Shown here: positions 43,340 through 52,074 of the stretch, piece after piece
How positions within the stretch are numbered: position 1 is the stretch's first letter
Layout of the letters: every line of letters begins with the position of its first letter
Assembly: GCF_003391395.1 (NCBI RefSeq)
Contig: NZ_CP024190.1
Location: 1,612,001 to 1,676,000 of the forward strand
Direction: 5' to 3'
Source: Mycobacterium marinum
GTDB lineage: Bacteria; Actinomycetota; Actinomycetes; Mycobacteriales; Mycobacteriaceae
Length of the DNA: 64,000 nt
The notes under the pieces: model-generated
What the model saw: only the letters and a program-made list of their open reading frames with translations
The model's database searches: none
Told to the model about the DNA's origin: nothing
Program-made: the position numbers and the translations under genes

Positions 43340-44526
43340 GGCCTGCTCGCAAAGTCGTGTCGCAGCAGCCAGTCGGTGACAATGTCGACGGCCTGACCTA
43401 GCTTGTCGCGCTGGTCGGGGCCCGCGTAATAGTGAGTAGCACCAGGGATTTCGTACATCTCCTTGTCGGCATGCCCGATGGCCTCGAAGAGTCGTCGGGT
43501 GTGGCTGGGCGTGCAAGCGTCATCGGCCAGATTACCGATGACCAGTGCCGGGACGGCAAGATCCCGGCCGCACACCACGCCGTCGCCCCGCGCATCGTCG
43601 TAGCTCCATTGCGACAACCAGCTGCGCAGCGTGCAGAAGCGCGCAAGCCCGACCGGGCTCATGTTCACCACCTGCGGATCACCCAGATAACAGGTGCCGG
43701 GCGTGCGCTCGTTGGGGTCGACGCTGGGATCGAGCCAGCGCGGGTCGGCCATGGTGCCGTGCACCACGAAGCAGAACTCCGCAACATCGGAGTCGGGTCG
43801 CCCGCTGGCCTCGAGTTCGGCCAGCTTGTCTTTCACCCAGGCGGTGATGCGCCGGTTGCGGTCGATCTGGGCCTGCCGGTAGCGGGTGAGAAACTGCGCG
43901 CTGTAGGGCGGTTGGTTGGGGTTGTTCGGGTCGTAGAGATCCAGGTCGGGATCGCGTTTGCTCGGATCGGATTCGTCGATGATCGAGGCGTCCAGCCATT
44001 CGGTGAGCGTGCCGTGGCGGCTGATGTGCGCGGCGAGCAACATGATGGCGTCGGCGGCGGGCAGGTCCAGTTGGGTCAGGTCGGGGCCGTCGCCGGAGGG
44101 GCTGGCCGTCAGTGTCGGCCGCTGGGCCTGCTGCTGGTAGAGCACCGACAGCGAGCCGCCGCCGCTCCATCCGGCCAGTACCACCTTGGAGTAGCCCAGC
44201 CGCTTCTTCGCGTCCTTGATGCATTCGCCGAGATCTTCGACCACCTTCTCCATCAGCAGCGCCGAGTCGGTGCCGCGGAACCGGCTGTTGCAGTAGATGA
44301 CGTGGTGGCCGGCGCGGGCCAGTGCGTTGATCATCGGCAGATATGCGCCGCCGCCGATCGGGTGCATGAACACCAGCACGGTCTCCGACGGTTTGTCCTT
44401 CGGCTTGAGCAGATAGCTCTCCAGGACGGTGATCTCGGCGAGTCCGCCATAAACATCGCGGACCCCGGAATTGTTCTGGAAGGCAACGAGATAGGGGATT
44501 CGATCGTATTCGTGTCGGGTCGCCAT
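43336..44526 (-). CDS. Alpha/beta hydrolase
   Basis: 396 residues. Nucleophile elbow GWSGGGS (Ser121), preceded by the oxyanion segment MHPIGGGAYLPM; a C-terminal GATHYYAGPDQ gives the likely catalytic His and NLADDACTP the Asp. Cytosolic, no signal peptide. The whole-protein pattern, with a large lid of about 150 residues, is that of actinobacterial hydrolases of unknown substrate found beside acyl-CoA genes. It overlaps the CoA-transferase start by four bases and follows the cupin gene by two bases, firmly within the operon. Confidence 0.82.
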   Translation of the reverse strand: MATRHEYDRIPYLVAFQNNSGVRDVYGGLAEITVLESYLLKPKDKPSETVLVFMHPIGGGAYLPMINALARAGHHVIYCNSRFRGTDSALLMEKVVEDLGECIKDAKKRLGYSKVVLAGWSGGGSLSVLYQQQAQRPTLTASPSGDGPDLTQLDLPAADAIMLLAAHISRHGTLTEWLDASIIDESDPSKRDPDLDLYDPNNPNQPPYSAQFLTRYRQAQIDRNRRITAWVKDKLAELEASGRPDSDVAEFCFVVHGTMADPRWLDPSVDPNERTPGTCYLGDPQVVNMSPVGLARFCTLRSWLSQWSYDDARGDGVVCGRDLAVPALVIGNLADDACTPSHTRRLFEAIGHADKEMYEIPGATHYYAGPDQRDKLGQAVDIVTDWLLRHDFASRP

Positions 44527-44528
44527 GG

Positions 44529-45632
44529 TCAGTGTTGCCCCAGGTCGTGGGCCAGCACCGCGGGCGAGGGTGTCAGGCGCCGGCGGGTGTCGACGGCGAT
44601 GACCTGCCAGTCGACGCGGGAATATTCGGCGAACTTGCGCCGGGCCCGTTCCCGGGCACGTTCGGGTGCGCCGTGATGAACCCCTTGCGGTGCATGGGAA
44701 ATCAGCCCCGGCGGCATCGGGATGCCGTAGAGCGAGCCGCCATGGAAAAACGCGATCTCGTCATAGTCGACGTTGCGGTGATACCAGGGTGTGCGCTCGG
44801 TCCCCGGAACTCCTTCGGCGGGTTTGGGCAGGAAGTTCATCACGCATACGCCGGTGGCCTGCATGAACAGGTGCACCGTCGGGGGCAGGTGCACACTGTC
44901 GGAGGTGATCACGTTGTAGTCGGCGATGTTGAAGGTGAAGGCGAAGTTGTCGCCCCGCCAGCCTTCGACGTCAATCGGATTATGTTGGTAGAAAAGCGTT
45001 GTCGGGCCACCCTCATGTACCAGCCGGACTTGGTATTCGTCGCGCGCCGCCAACCCCGGCGGGTTCTCGACGGGGGCCGGTTCGGGGATCACGGCTTGGG
45101 ATGGGTCGAAGGGGAAGTGCCGGCCGAGCGCGCCCGGGGCGGGGACGCGGAACTCGTCGGTGGCCTCCACCATGAGCAGCGTCGTCTCGGTGTCCGGCAG
45201 CTGGCGCCAGGTGGTCGCCTTCGGGATATACACCCAGTCGCCGGTGCGGTAACGCAACGGCCCGAACTCGGTTTCCAGCAGCCCGGCGCCGTCGTGCACG
45301 AAGCACAGCAGGTCGCCGTCGACATGGCGGTTGTAGAACGGCATCACTTGGTGGCGGCGACTGAGCAGGATGCGGCAGTCGGCGTTGCTGAACATCAGCA
45401 GCGGGCCGCCGTTGGCGTCGGTGGCATCGCTGGGCTCGAGCTGGTCGGCCAGCACGTCGACGGGGCGCAACGGTCCCACCGCGCGGTAGGCGGTGGGGTC
45501 ATGGCGACGGTAGAGGTTCGCGGTGCGGCCGGTGAACCCGCCGCGGCCGAGCTCGTCGTCCTTGAGCCCGTCGAGGTCGGCGTGCAGGCGCCGCGGTGTC
45601 CTGCCTTTGCGCAGGTGAACGAACGATTCCAT
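44529..45632 (-). CDS. Homogentisate-1,2-dioxygenase-like cupin
   Basis: 367 residues from ATG 45632 with GGAG upstream. The homogentisate dioxygenase pattern is visible throughout: RTANLYRRHDPTAY near the start, LCFVHDGAGLLETEFGPLRY (cupin core), TTLFYQHNPIDVEGWRG, and the metal-site end MPPGLISHAPQGVHHGAPE. Family members use Fe(II) to open homogentisate or related gentisate-type rings. Here the gene is first in an acyl-CoA-type operon without maleylacetoacetate isomerase or fumarylacetoacetase neighbours, so its substrate may not be homogentisate. Confidence 0.83.
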   Translation of the reverse strand: MESFVHLRKGRTPRRLHADLDGLKDDELGRGGFTGRTANLYRRHDPTAYRAVGPLRPVDVLADQLEPSDATDANGGPLLMFSNADCRILLSRRHQVMPFYNRHVDGDLLCFVHDGAGLLETEFGPLRYRTGDWVYIPKATTWRQLPDTETTLLMVEATDEFRVPAPGALGRHFPFDPSQAVIPEPAPVENPPGLAARDEYQVRLVHEGGPTTLFYQHNPIDVEGWRGDNFAFTFNIADYNVITSDSVHLPPTVHLFMQATGVCVMNFLPKPAEGVPGTERTPWYHRNVDYDEIAFFHGGSLYGIPMPPGLISHAPQGVHHGAPERARERARRKFAEYSRVDWQVIAVDTRRRLTPSPAVLAHDLGQH

Positions 45633-45947
45633 GGGTGCTCCGGGACTCGTCGGATACAAAACTAAAAGTGACATTACTTTCTCTTTTGGTGGTGAACAAG
45701 GGCCCTGCGCGCAGCTTCGCGCGAGTTGGGGGCCGGCCTCGGCAACGCCGCACCATCAGGGCGCCGGTCGATCGGCTGAAAACGTTCAATTTCGAAATGC
45801 CTGCGCATTTCGATGTCCGTGCGACCGCAATTGCGCCGGCGACATTGGGCTGAAACGTGAACGTCATTCGGCCGCCTGGGCTAACGTTCGCGCCATACGC
45901 TTGCGTATTGCTGGTCCTGCTCGATCCGGATGAACGAGGTGGGTTAG
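45633..45947. other. Divergent intergenic region, cupin and PE-PPE genes
   Basis: About 315 bases carrying promoters in both directions. The AT-rich block at 45655-45690 is nearest the cupin gene and includes an operator-like palindrome. No further gene or RNA is evident. Confidence 0.6.
45665..45680. promoter_or_regulatory. Putative TetR operator upstream of cupin operon
   Basis: AAAGT (45665-45669) and ACTTT (45676-45680) flank six bases; twelve of the sixteen positions are symmetric. It lies 33 bases before the cupin start, in the AT-rich promoter patch of an operon that encodes a TetR protein. Size and symmetry fit a TetR operator. Confidence 0.42.
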
Positions 45948-47930
45948 GTGAATTTCGCCGTGCTATCGCCGGAGGCAAATTCGGCTCGAATCCTTTCCGG
46001 TCCGGGGCCGGGACCGTTGTTGGCTGCGGCGGCAGCTTGGGATGGGATCGGCCAAGAGCTGGCCGCGGCGGCAAGCGCGTTTTCTTCGCTGACCTCCGAC
46101 CTGGCCGGGGCGGCGTGGCAGGGCCCGTCGGCGGCGGCGATGGCCAGCGTCGCGACGTCGTATGTCCGGTGGCTGGGATCCGCGGCGTCCGGCGCGGTGC
46201 AGACTGCGCGTCAAGCCGCGACGTCGGCTGCGGTGTTCGAGGCAGCGCGCACGGCCACGGTTCCGCTGGAGCTGGTGGCGGCGAACCGATCTGCGTTGAT
46301 GTCGATGGTGGCCGCCAACGTGTTTGGGCTGAATGCACCGGCAATCGCGGCGATCGAGGCGCAGTACGAGCAGATGTGGGCTCAAAATGTGGGTGCGATG
46401 TTCGGCTACCACGTCGGAGTCTCGGAGGCGCTCTCTGGGCTCGCGCCGTGGCAGGAGGTGCTGTCGGGTGTGTCGGGTCGAGTGGCGAGCGCGCTGGAAG
46501 GGACCTCCGCGGCCGCCGTGGCGGCGCTTGGCCCCACCGCGCTGACCGCGGCGGGAAGCGCGCTACCGGCCGCCGCGACCGACGTCACTTTGGTGATTGG
46601 CGGCAGCGGCTTCCCGATTCCATCACAGAGCTATGTGGACAATGTGGTGAACAATTTCGTTACCCCCAATTTCCCGAGTTTCACGGTGAGCAACGCGATC
46701 TCCCTGTTTACCCCCGCTGAGTCGTATTGGATTACCGGCATCAAGACCATGACCGAGGACGCGTCGTGGGCCGAGGGTCTCACCATCCTCGATACCGCGA
46801 TCAAAGCGCAGCTCGCCGCCGGCAACAACGTTGTCGTCCAGGGCTACTCGCAGGGCGCCGGGATCGCGTCGCTGGAGATGTCCAACCTCAAAGCGGCGGG
46901 GGTGCCGACCGGGTCGGTGAGTTTCTCGCTGATCGGTAACGCCATGAACCCCAACGGGGGGCTATATGAGCGTTTCGCCGGCCTGGTTTCACCAAGTCTG
47001 GGCAAAACATTCTGGGGCGCAACGCCCGACAATTACTACACGACGGACGTCTACACGCTCGAATACGACGGCTTCGCGGACTTCCCCCGGTACCCGCTCA
47101 ACTTCGTGTCCGACCTGAACGCCATTATGGGCATTTACTACGTGCACACCCAATATCCGACTCTCACCGCCGCGCAAGTTGCAACCGCATTCACCTTGCC
47201 GACGGAGGGGGCAACGATGACCACCTACCACATGATTCCGACCGAGAACCTGCCGCTGCTGGAACCGCTACGTGGGGTTCCGTTTATCGGGAATACCCTG
47301 GCAGATCTGGTGCAACCGGACCTGAAGGTGCTGGTCAACCTGGGCTATGGCGACCCCAACTATGGCTATTCGACCGGACCGGCCAATGTGCCGACGCCGT
47401 TTGGTTTGTTCCCGGATGTCGCCCCAGCCACGGTGTTCGACGCATTGGTCGCCGGCACCCAGCAGGGCATCAGCGATGCGGCGGCCGATATCGGTGCGTG
47501 GCAGTTGCCGTCGTTGCCCGACATTTCGCTCTCGGGCATCTCCAACGCTCTTGGCTCGGATCCATGGTCGGCGCTGAGCAACGCGACCTTGCCCACGCTT
47601 TCGGTATCGACGATCGAGAACGCCATCAAGGGCGTCCAGACCGCGACTACCGATATCGCCAATACCATCTCATTCGATGCCACCACGGCGTACGCAACCT
47701 TGCTGCCAACCGCGGATGTGGTGAACGCGATGGTTACGACGCTTCCGGCTTACAACCTCAAGCTATTCCTGGACGGAATTCTGCAGGTCCTCGATGGTGA
47801 TCCTGCCGGATTGATCTATGCACTCGGGGCGCCAATCGCCGCCGACACCGCGCTGGTGACACTGCTGGCCGGCTTCAACCTCTACGCCTACTTGTACGCG
47901 TTCAACAAGATCTTGCCGGGGGTCCTCTGA
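45948..47930 (+). CDS. PPE protein with PE-PPE serine hydrolase domain
   Basis: 660 residues from GTG 45948 with GAGGTG upstream. The PPE domain (residues 1-180; FAVLSPEANSARILSGPGPG, WQGP at 57-60) is joined to a PE-PPE domain (about 220-450). That domain has the alpha/beta-hydrolase nucleophile GYSQGA (Ser301), an acidic YDGFADFP block (374-380) and IYYVHTQYP (His400), so a Ser-Asp-His triad is plausible. PE-PPE domain proteins have esterase or lipid-processing activity and are secreted via ESX-5 to the cell surface. The C-terminal 200 residues are low in motifs. Divergent from the catabolic operon, perhaps releasing its substrate from lipids, which is speculation. Confidence 0.9.
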   Translation: MNFAVLSPEANSARILSGPGPGPLLAAAAAWDGIGQELAAAASAFSSLTSDLAGAAWQGPSAAAMASVATSYVRWLGSAASGAVQTARQAATSAAVFEAARTATVPLELVAANRSALMSMVAANVFGLNAPAIAAIEAQYEQMWAQNVGAMFGYHVGVSEALSGLAPWQEVLSGVSGRVASALEGTSAAAVAALGPTALTAAGSALPAAATDVTLVIGGSGFPIPSQSYVDNVVNNFVTPNFPSFTVSNAISLFTPAESYWITGIKTMTEDASWAEGLTILDTAIKAQLAAGNNVVVQGYSQGAGIASLEMSNLKAAGVPTGSVSFSLIGNAMNPNGGLYERFAGLVSPSLGKTFWGATPDNYYTTDVYTLEYDGFADFPRYPLNFVSDLNAIMGIYYVHTQYPTLTAAQVATAFTLPTEGATMTTYHMIPTENLPLLEPLRGVPFIGNTLADLVQPDLKVLVNLGYGDPNYGYSTGPANVPTPFGLFPDVAPATVFDALVAGTQQGISDAAADIGAWQLPSLPDISLSGISNALGSDPWSALSNATLPTLSVSTIENAIKGVQTATTDIANTISFDATTAYATLLPTADVVNAMVTTLPAYNLKLFLDGILQVLDGDPAGLIYALGAPIAADTALVTLLAGFNLYAYLYAFNKILPGVL

Positions 47931-47947
47931 GTCGCTCGCGATGACAC

Positions 47948-48919
47948 TCAGCCCCGTACCCGCAGCACCACTTTGCCGCGGGCGGTGCGATTCTCCAGCG
48001 ACGCCACCGCCGCGCCGGCCTGCTCGAGCGGATAGACCGCCGGCTCGGGAGGGGGTAACGCGCCCGAACTCAGCAGACTCTCGAGGGCGGCCCACTGCTC
48101 GGCCAGCGCGCCGGGGTGGGTTCCGGCCCAGGCGCCCCAACCGACGCCGACCACATCAATGTTGTTCAGTAGCAGCCGATTTACCTTTACCGTCGGTATC
48201 TCCCCACCGGTGAAGCCGATCACCAGCAACCGCCCGGCCGGAGCCAGTGAGCGAAGCGAATCGGTAAACCGGTCACCGCCGACCGGGTCGACAACCACGT
48301 CGACGCCGCGGCCGTTGGTGAGTTCTTTGACCGTGTCCTTGAACCCGTCGGCGAGCACCACGTCGGTGGCACCGGCGGCCGTCGCGATTGCGGACTTCTC
48401 CTCACTGCTGACCACCGCGATGGTGCGAGACGCGCCCAGCACCGGGGCCAGCCGCAGCGCCGAGGTGCCGATGCCGCCGGCCGCGCCGTGCACCAGGACC
48501 GTCTCGCCGCGCTGTAGGCGGCCCCGGACGGCCAGGGCGAAGTACACCGTCAGATCGTTGAACAGCAAGCCCGCTCCGGCTTCGAAGCTGACGTTGTCGG
48601 GTAGCCGGAACACCCGGTCGGGCGCGAGCACCGCGACCTCGGCCATGCCGCCGGAAAGCATGGTCAAGCCGACGACCCGGTCGCCGGTGCACACGTGGCA
48701 GTCCGGTGGGGCGCTCCGAACCACGCCGGCGATCTCGGCCCCGAGCACGAAGGGAAGCTGCGGTCGGTATTGATAGAGGCCGCGAGTGAGCAACGCATCG
48801 GGGAATGCCACCCCGGCGGCATGCACGTCGACGACCACCCCGTCGCCGGTTGGTTCGTCGACCTCGGCCACCTCGACCGCGTCCGGACCATCGAGCCGAG
48901 TCACCCGTATCGCGCGCAT
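47948..48919 (-). CDS. NADPH:quinone reductase-like MDR enzyme
   Basis: 323 residues from ATG 48919, directly after GGAGGTGGC. Medium-chain reductase of the quinone oxidoreductase group: GAEIAGVVRSAPPDCHVCTG, the NADPH site VLVHGAAGGIGTSALRLA and DVVVDPVGGDRF. It lacks the zinc-ligand pattern of alcohol dehydrogenases. It probably reduces quinones or enoyl compounds with NADPH. A sister gene of the same superfamily follows upstream at 48962-49960, 42 bases away; the two may form one transcript. Confidence 0.87.
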   Translation of the reverse strand: MRAIRVTRLDGPDAVEVAEVDEPTGDGVVVDVHAAGVAFPDALLTRGLYQYRPQLPFVLGAEIAGVVRSAPPDCHVCTGDRVVGLTMLSGGMAEVAVLAPDRVFRLPDNVSFEAGAGLLFNDLTVYFALAVRGRLQRGETVLVHGAAGGIGTSALRLAPVLGASRTIAVVSSEEKSAIATAAGATDVVLADGFKDTVKELTNGRGVDVVVDPVGGDRFTDSLRSLAPAGRLLVIGFTGGEIPTVKVNRLLLNNIDVVGVGWGAWAGTHPGALAEQWAALESLLSSGALPPPEPAVYPLEQAGAAVASLENRTARGKVVLRVRG

Positions 48920-48961
48920 GCCACCTCCGTTGTCAGCTTCGACCCCCAATGAGGCCCCAAT

Positions 48962-49960
48962 CTAGAACGCGCCGGCCACCCGCACCACAGCCCGGCCGGT
49001 GAATTCGCCCGCGCGCAGTTGATCGAGCACACCGACCACGTCTTTGATGTCGATATCGGTGGTGAGATCGTCCAGACGGCGCGGCCGTAACGAATCGCCG
49101 AGAAGTGACCACAGCTGCCGGCGCGGGCCGATGGGCATCAACACCGAGTCCATACCGAGCAGCGCGATGCCGCGCAGGATGAACGGCATGACCGTGGTGT
49201 GCAGCGCCGCCCCGCCGGTGAGGCCGCTGGCGGCCACCGCGCCTCCGTAGTCGATGGTGCTCAGAACGTCGGCCAGCGTTGCGCCGCCCACGCAGTCCAC
49301 CGCCGCGGCCCAGCGGGCCTTGGCCAACGGTCGCGGTTTGGCATCGGGATCGGCCGGCAGCCGGCCGATGACCTCGGCGGCCCCCAACGATTTCAGTAGC
49401 TCGGCGGCCTGAGGTTTGCCGGTGGAGGCCACCACCTGGTAGCCGGCGGCCGCCAGCAGGTCGACGCTGATCGAGCCGACCCCGCCCGAGGCGCCGGTGA
49501 CGACGACCGGCCCGGCGTCGGGCGCCACGCCCCAGTTGATCAGCGCCTGAACACTCATCGCCGCGGTGAAACCGGCGGTGCCGATGGCCGCGCCCGCACG
49601 TGGACTCAATGTGCCCAGTGCCACCACCTGATCTGCGGGCAGCCGAACGTATTCGGCGTAGCCACCGTGGCGGCCGGTGCCGATTTCATAGCCGTGCGCC
49701 AGCACCAGGTCGCCAACGCTGAACTCGGGCGAGTGGGATTCGACGACTTCTCCGGTCAGGTCGATGCCCGGAACTACGGGGTACTTACGCACCACACCGC
49801 CCCCGGGCGTCAACGCCAGCGCGTCCTTGAAGTTGACACTCGAGAAATGCACCCGGATCGTCACGTCGCCAGGGGGCAGATCGTTAGGTGTCAGCGTCCG
49901 GATCGACGCGGTGATCCGATCCCCGTCCTGATGTGCGACCAGCGCATGAAACGTGTCCAT
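48962..49960 (-). CDS. Acrylyl-CoA reductase-like MDR enzyme (AcuI/YhdH)
   Basis: 332 residues. AcuI/YhdH-type signature: RVHFSSVNFKDALALTPGGG, VVPGIDLTGEVVES, LAHGYEIGTGRHGGYAEYV, then the nucleotide site VVVTGASGGVGSISVDLLA and CVGGATLADVLSTI. AcuI enzymes reduce acryloyl-CoA to propionyl-CoA with NADPH; related proteins act on other short enoyl compounds. It sits between the amidohydrolase and the other reductase, all on the minus strand, so it could serve the catabolic island upstream. The promoter is probably in the few bases before 49960 or read-through. Confidence 0.85.
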   Translation of the reverse strand: MDTFHALVAHQDGDRITASIRTLTPNDLPPGDVTIRVHFSSVNFKDALALTPGGGVVRKYPVVPGIDLTGEVVESHSPEFSVGDLVLAHGYEIGTGRHGGYAEYVRLPADQVVALGTLSPRAGAAIGTAGFTAAMSVQALINWGVAPDAGPVVVTGASGGVGSISVDLLAAAGYQVVASTGKPQAAELLKSLGAAEVIGRLPADPDAKPRPLAKARWAAAVDCVGGATLADVLSTIDYGGAVAASGLTGGAALHTTVMPFILRGIALLGMDSVLMPIGPRRQLWSLLGDSLRPRRLDDLTTDIDIKDVVGVLDQLRAGEFTGRAVVRVAGAF

Positions 49961-49966
49961 AGCGCC

Positions 49967-51064
49967 CTACGCTAACCTCACCGGGCGCCGGTGCGAACGC
50001 GCGGTGGCGACACGTCCGGCGTGCGGAACTAGCCGCCCGAATTCATCAGCCGCGCAACGCCACGCATCGCAGTGCGGCTCAGCGTGTGCCGGATCCGTTG
50101 GGCGGCCGATGGTTGCGGGGGCGGCGCCGCGACGCCGAACCGGGGGGAACAAACTCAGCGCGTTACCGCGGTCTATTGCGCCGCGGGCAGCGGCGTCGAG
50201 TGCGGGGTAGGTTTCCAGACCGGTGGCGAAGAGCTTTCCCGCCGCCGTGGGCGCGAACGGCCAGTCCGATCCAAACGTGATGTGCCCCGGCTTGGCGAAG
50301 GCAATCAGCGTCGGCAGCGCCGCCGCGCTCGACGATAGGGCAGTGTCGAAATAGAAGCTGGAGAACTCCTCTAGTACATCGGCGGGGCTGCGGCCGGTGT
50401 CGGCGGTGATCGCCAACGCCAGGCGATGACTGGCATAGGGGACAAACCCGCCGGCATGGCTGAGCACGAACTTGATATCCGGATACCGCTGACGGATGCC
50501 ATTGCGCACCAACAGATGGGCCGCCCGGGTGGTGTCGAGCAAGAAGTCGCCGGCCCATGGGGCAACTCCGGGAACCTCCGGGCCGGGCAGTTCGGCGGGA
50601 TGGACGAACACCACCGCGGCGCGCGAATTCAACGCGGTGAACAGGTCGTCCTGGCCGTCTTCGCCGAGATAGACGCCAGCGTGGTTGGCTAGCAGCACGA
50701 CACCGTCAGCCTTCAGATCATCAAGTGCACGAACGGTTTCGGCCACGCTCTGGTCGAGATGGGGCATCGGTACGGTAGCGAAGAACCCGAACTGCGCCGG
50801 CCGGCCGGCGACGACATCGGCCGCGTAGTCGTTGATGTCGCGCGCTAGCGCCGCGGCATCGCTGGCCTGGGGTAGGAAGGCGGTTGCGGGTGCGGATACC
50901 GACAAGATCGCCGCACCGACGGTGAGTTCGGCCATTGCCTGCAGCGACCCCGCTGGACTCCAGTCCGGCAGCGCTCGCCCGCCCGCACCATCGATGCCCG
51001 CATTGCGCAGCGCGCGACGATAGTCGGGCGGAATCATGTGGTGGTGAGTATCGATTCGCCACAT
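49967..51064 (-). CDS. Amidohydrolase 2 family metal enzyme (ACMSD-like)
   Basis: 365 residues from ATG 51064 with AAGGAG upstream. Metal site: MWRIDTHHHMIP (His7-His9 region), a His in VVFVHPAELPG, another in LSHAGGFVPY, and the Asp in TFGSDWPFAP, which is the complete ACMSD/gamma-resorcylate-decarboxylase ligand set. The family includes decarboxylases and C-C or C-N hydrolases of aromatic breakdown products. The last 60 residues are Arg/Pro-rich and look unstructured. It is last of four overlapping minus-strand genes after the extradiol dioxygenase, whose coding region it overlaps by about 30 bases. Confidence 0.84.
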   Translation of the reverse strand: MWRIDTHHHMIPPDYRRALRNAGIDGAGGRALPDWSPAGSLQAMAELTVGAAILSVSAPATAFLPQASDAAALARDINDYAADVVAGRPAQFGFFATVPMPHLDQSVAETVRALDDLKADGVVLLANHAGVYLGEDGQDDLFTALNSRAAVVFVHPAELPGPEVPGVAPWAGDFLLDTTRAAHLLVRNGIRQRYPDIKFVLSHAGGFVPYASHRLALAITADTGRSPADVLEEFSSFYFDTALSSSAAALPTLIAFAKPGHITFGSDWPFAPTAAGKLFATGLETYPALDAAARGAIDRGNALSLFPPVRRRGAAPATIGRPTDPAHAEPHCDAWRCAADEFGRLVPHAGRVATARSHRRPVRLA

Positions 51065-52074
51065 CGCGAACTCCTTGCCGGGCCGCAGAGCGGCGCCACG
51101 TTGTCCTCGCGCCGCAGCAACGAACGCCCCGCCGTCTTGAATTGGGCCAACTTGTCGATGATGTGCTGTCCCTCTGGAGTATGGCCCCAAATGCTGATTC
51201 CCTGGTAAGTCGTCGGCTCCCAGGTGGATTCGTCGACCACGATGGGGTTCCAGCCGAGTTCCCATTCGAATCCTGACGGTGTCACCGCGTAGTAGGACAG
51301 TTCCCGGTCGTTGGTGTGCTGTCCGACGCTGAGCGCCAGCCCAAACCCAAGTTCCCTGATGCGCTGATAGGACGCGGTGAGATCGTCGAGGTCGGCGGCC
51401 TGCACGTTGACGTGTTGCACTCGGGTGCGGATCGGGTTGATCGGCAGGCGGTTTGCTGCGGCGATGGCTACCGAGTGATGTCGCTGGTTGACCCGCAGGA
51501 ATCGGATCTTGAACTTGATGCCGCTGATCGTCTCATCGATGAAGTCGCTCAGTCGCGCGTCGAACACGGTGTCAAAGTAGCCGCGGACTTGGTCTGGCCT
51601 CTTCGACGTGATGGCCACGTGTCCGATGCCGCCGGCGCCGGTGACGAAGCCGCCTCGCGCGCCAATGTTCAATGGCGCTGGGCATGGGCGCGGCTCGGCG
51701 TAGATCTCCTGGGTCAGGCCGTTGGGCCCGGGGAATCGCGCGAGCCGCGCCACCCCGCGCAGTGCGGCTTGTTCGGCCGAACCTTCGATGATCGGGACGC
51801 CTTGGCGCCGAACCCGATTGATGATTTCCTCGAATGTGTTGTGGTCGTCGAGTTGCCAGCCCAGGGCCGTGACGTCCTCCGCCGGTCCGTGCTGTAGCAA
51901 GAAGCGGCATTCGTTGCCGTCGAGGCGAAACCGCATGGTATCGGCGAGTGAGTCGTCGACGTGCAGGCCGATCGCGTCTCGGCCGAACCGGCGCCAATCG
52001 GAGAACCGGTTGGTCTCGATGACGATGTAGCCGAGCTGCACGTTGCCGAACACCGAGCGTCCCGCGGTGCTCAT
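51034..52074 (-). CDS. Extradiol ring-cleavage dioxygenase (BphC-type)
   Basis: 346 residues from ATG 52074. Two vicinal-oxygen-chelate halves; the iron ligands in the C-terminal half are His152 (GHVAITS), His221 (QHVNVQAAD) and Glu270 (GFEWELG), with the catalytic His near residue 199 (NQRHHSVAI). This is the type I extradiol class that opens catechols next to the diol using Fe(II), as BphC or HsaC. The C-terminus runs about 50 residues past the usual end. The gene overlaps the C-C hydrolase by four bases, the normal order of a meta-cleavage route. Confidence 0.88.
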   Translation of the reverse strand: MSTAGRSVFGNVQLGYIVIETNRFSDWRRFGRDAIGLHVDDSLADTMRFRLDGNECRFLLQHGPAEDVTALGWQLDDHNTFEEIINRVRRQGVPIIEGSAEQAALRGVARLARFPGPNGLTQEIYAEPRPCPAPLNIGARGGFVTGAGGIGHVAITSKRPDQVRGYFDTVFDARLSDFIDETISGIKFKIRFLRVNQRHHSVAIAAANRLPINPIRTRVQHVNVQAADLDDLTASYQRIRELGFGLALSVGQHTNDRELSYYAVTPSGFEWELGWNPIVVDESTWEPTTYQGISIWGHTPEGQHIIDKLAQFKTAGRSLLRREDNVAPLCGPARSSRCGESILTTT

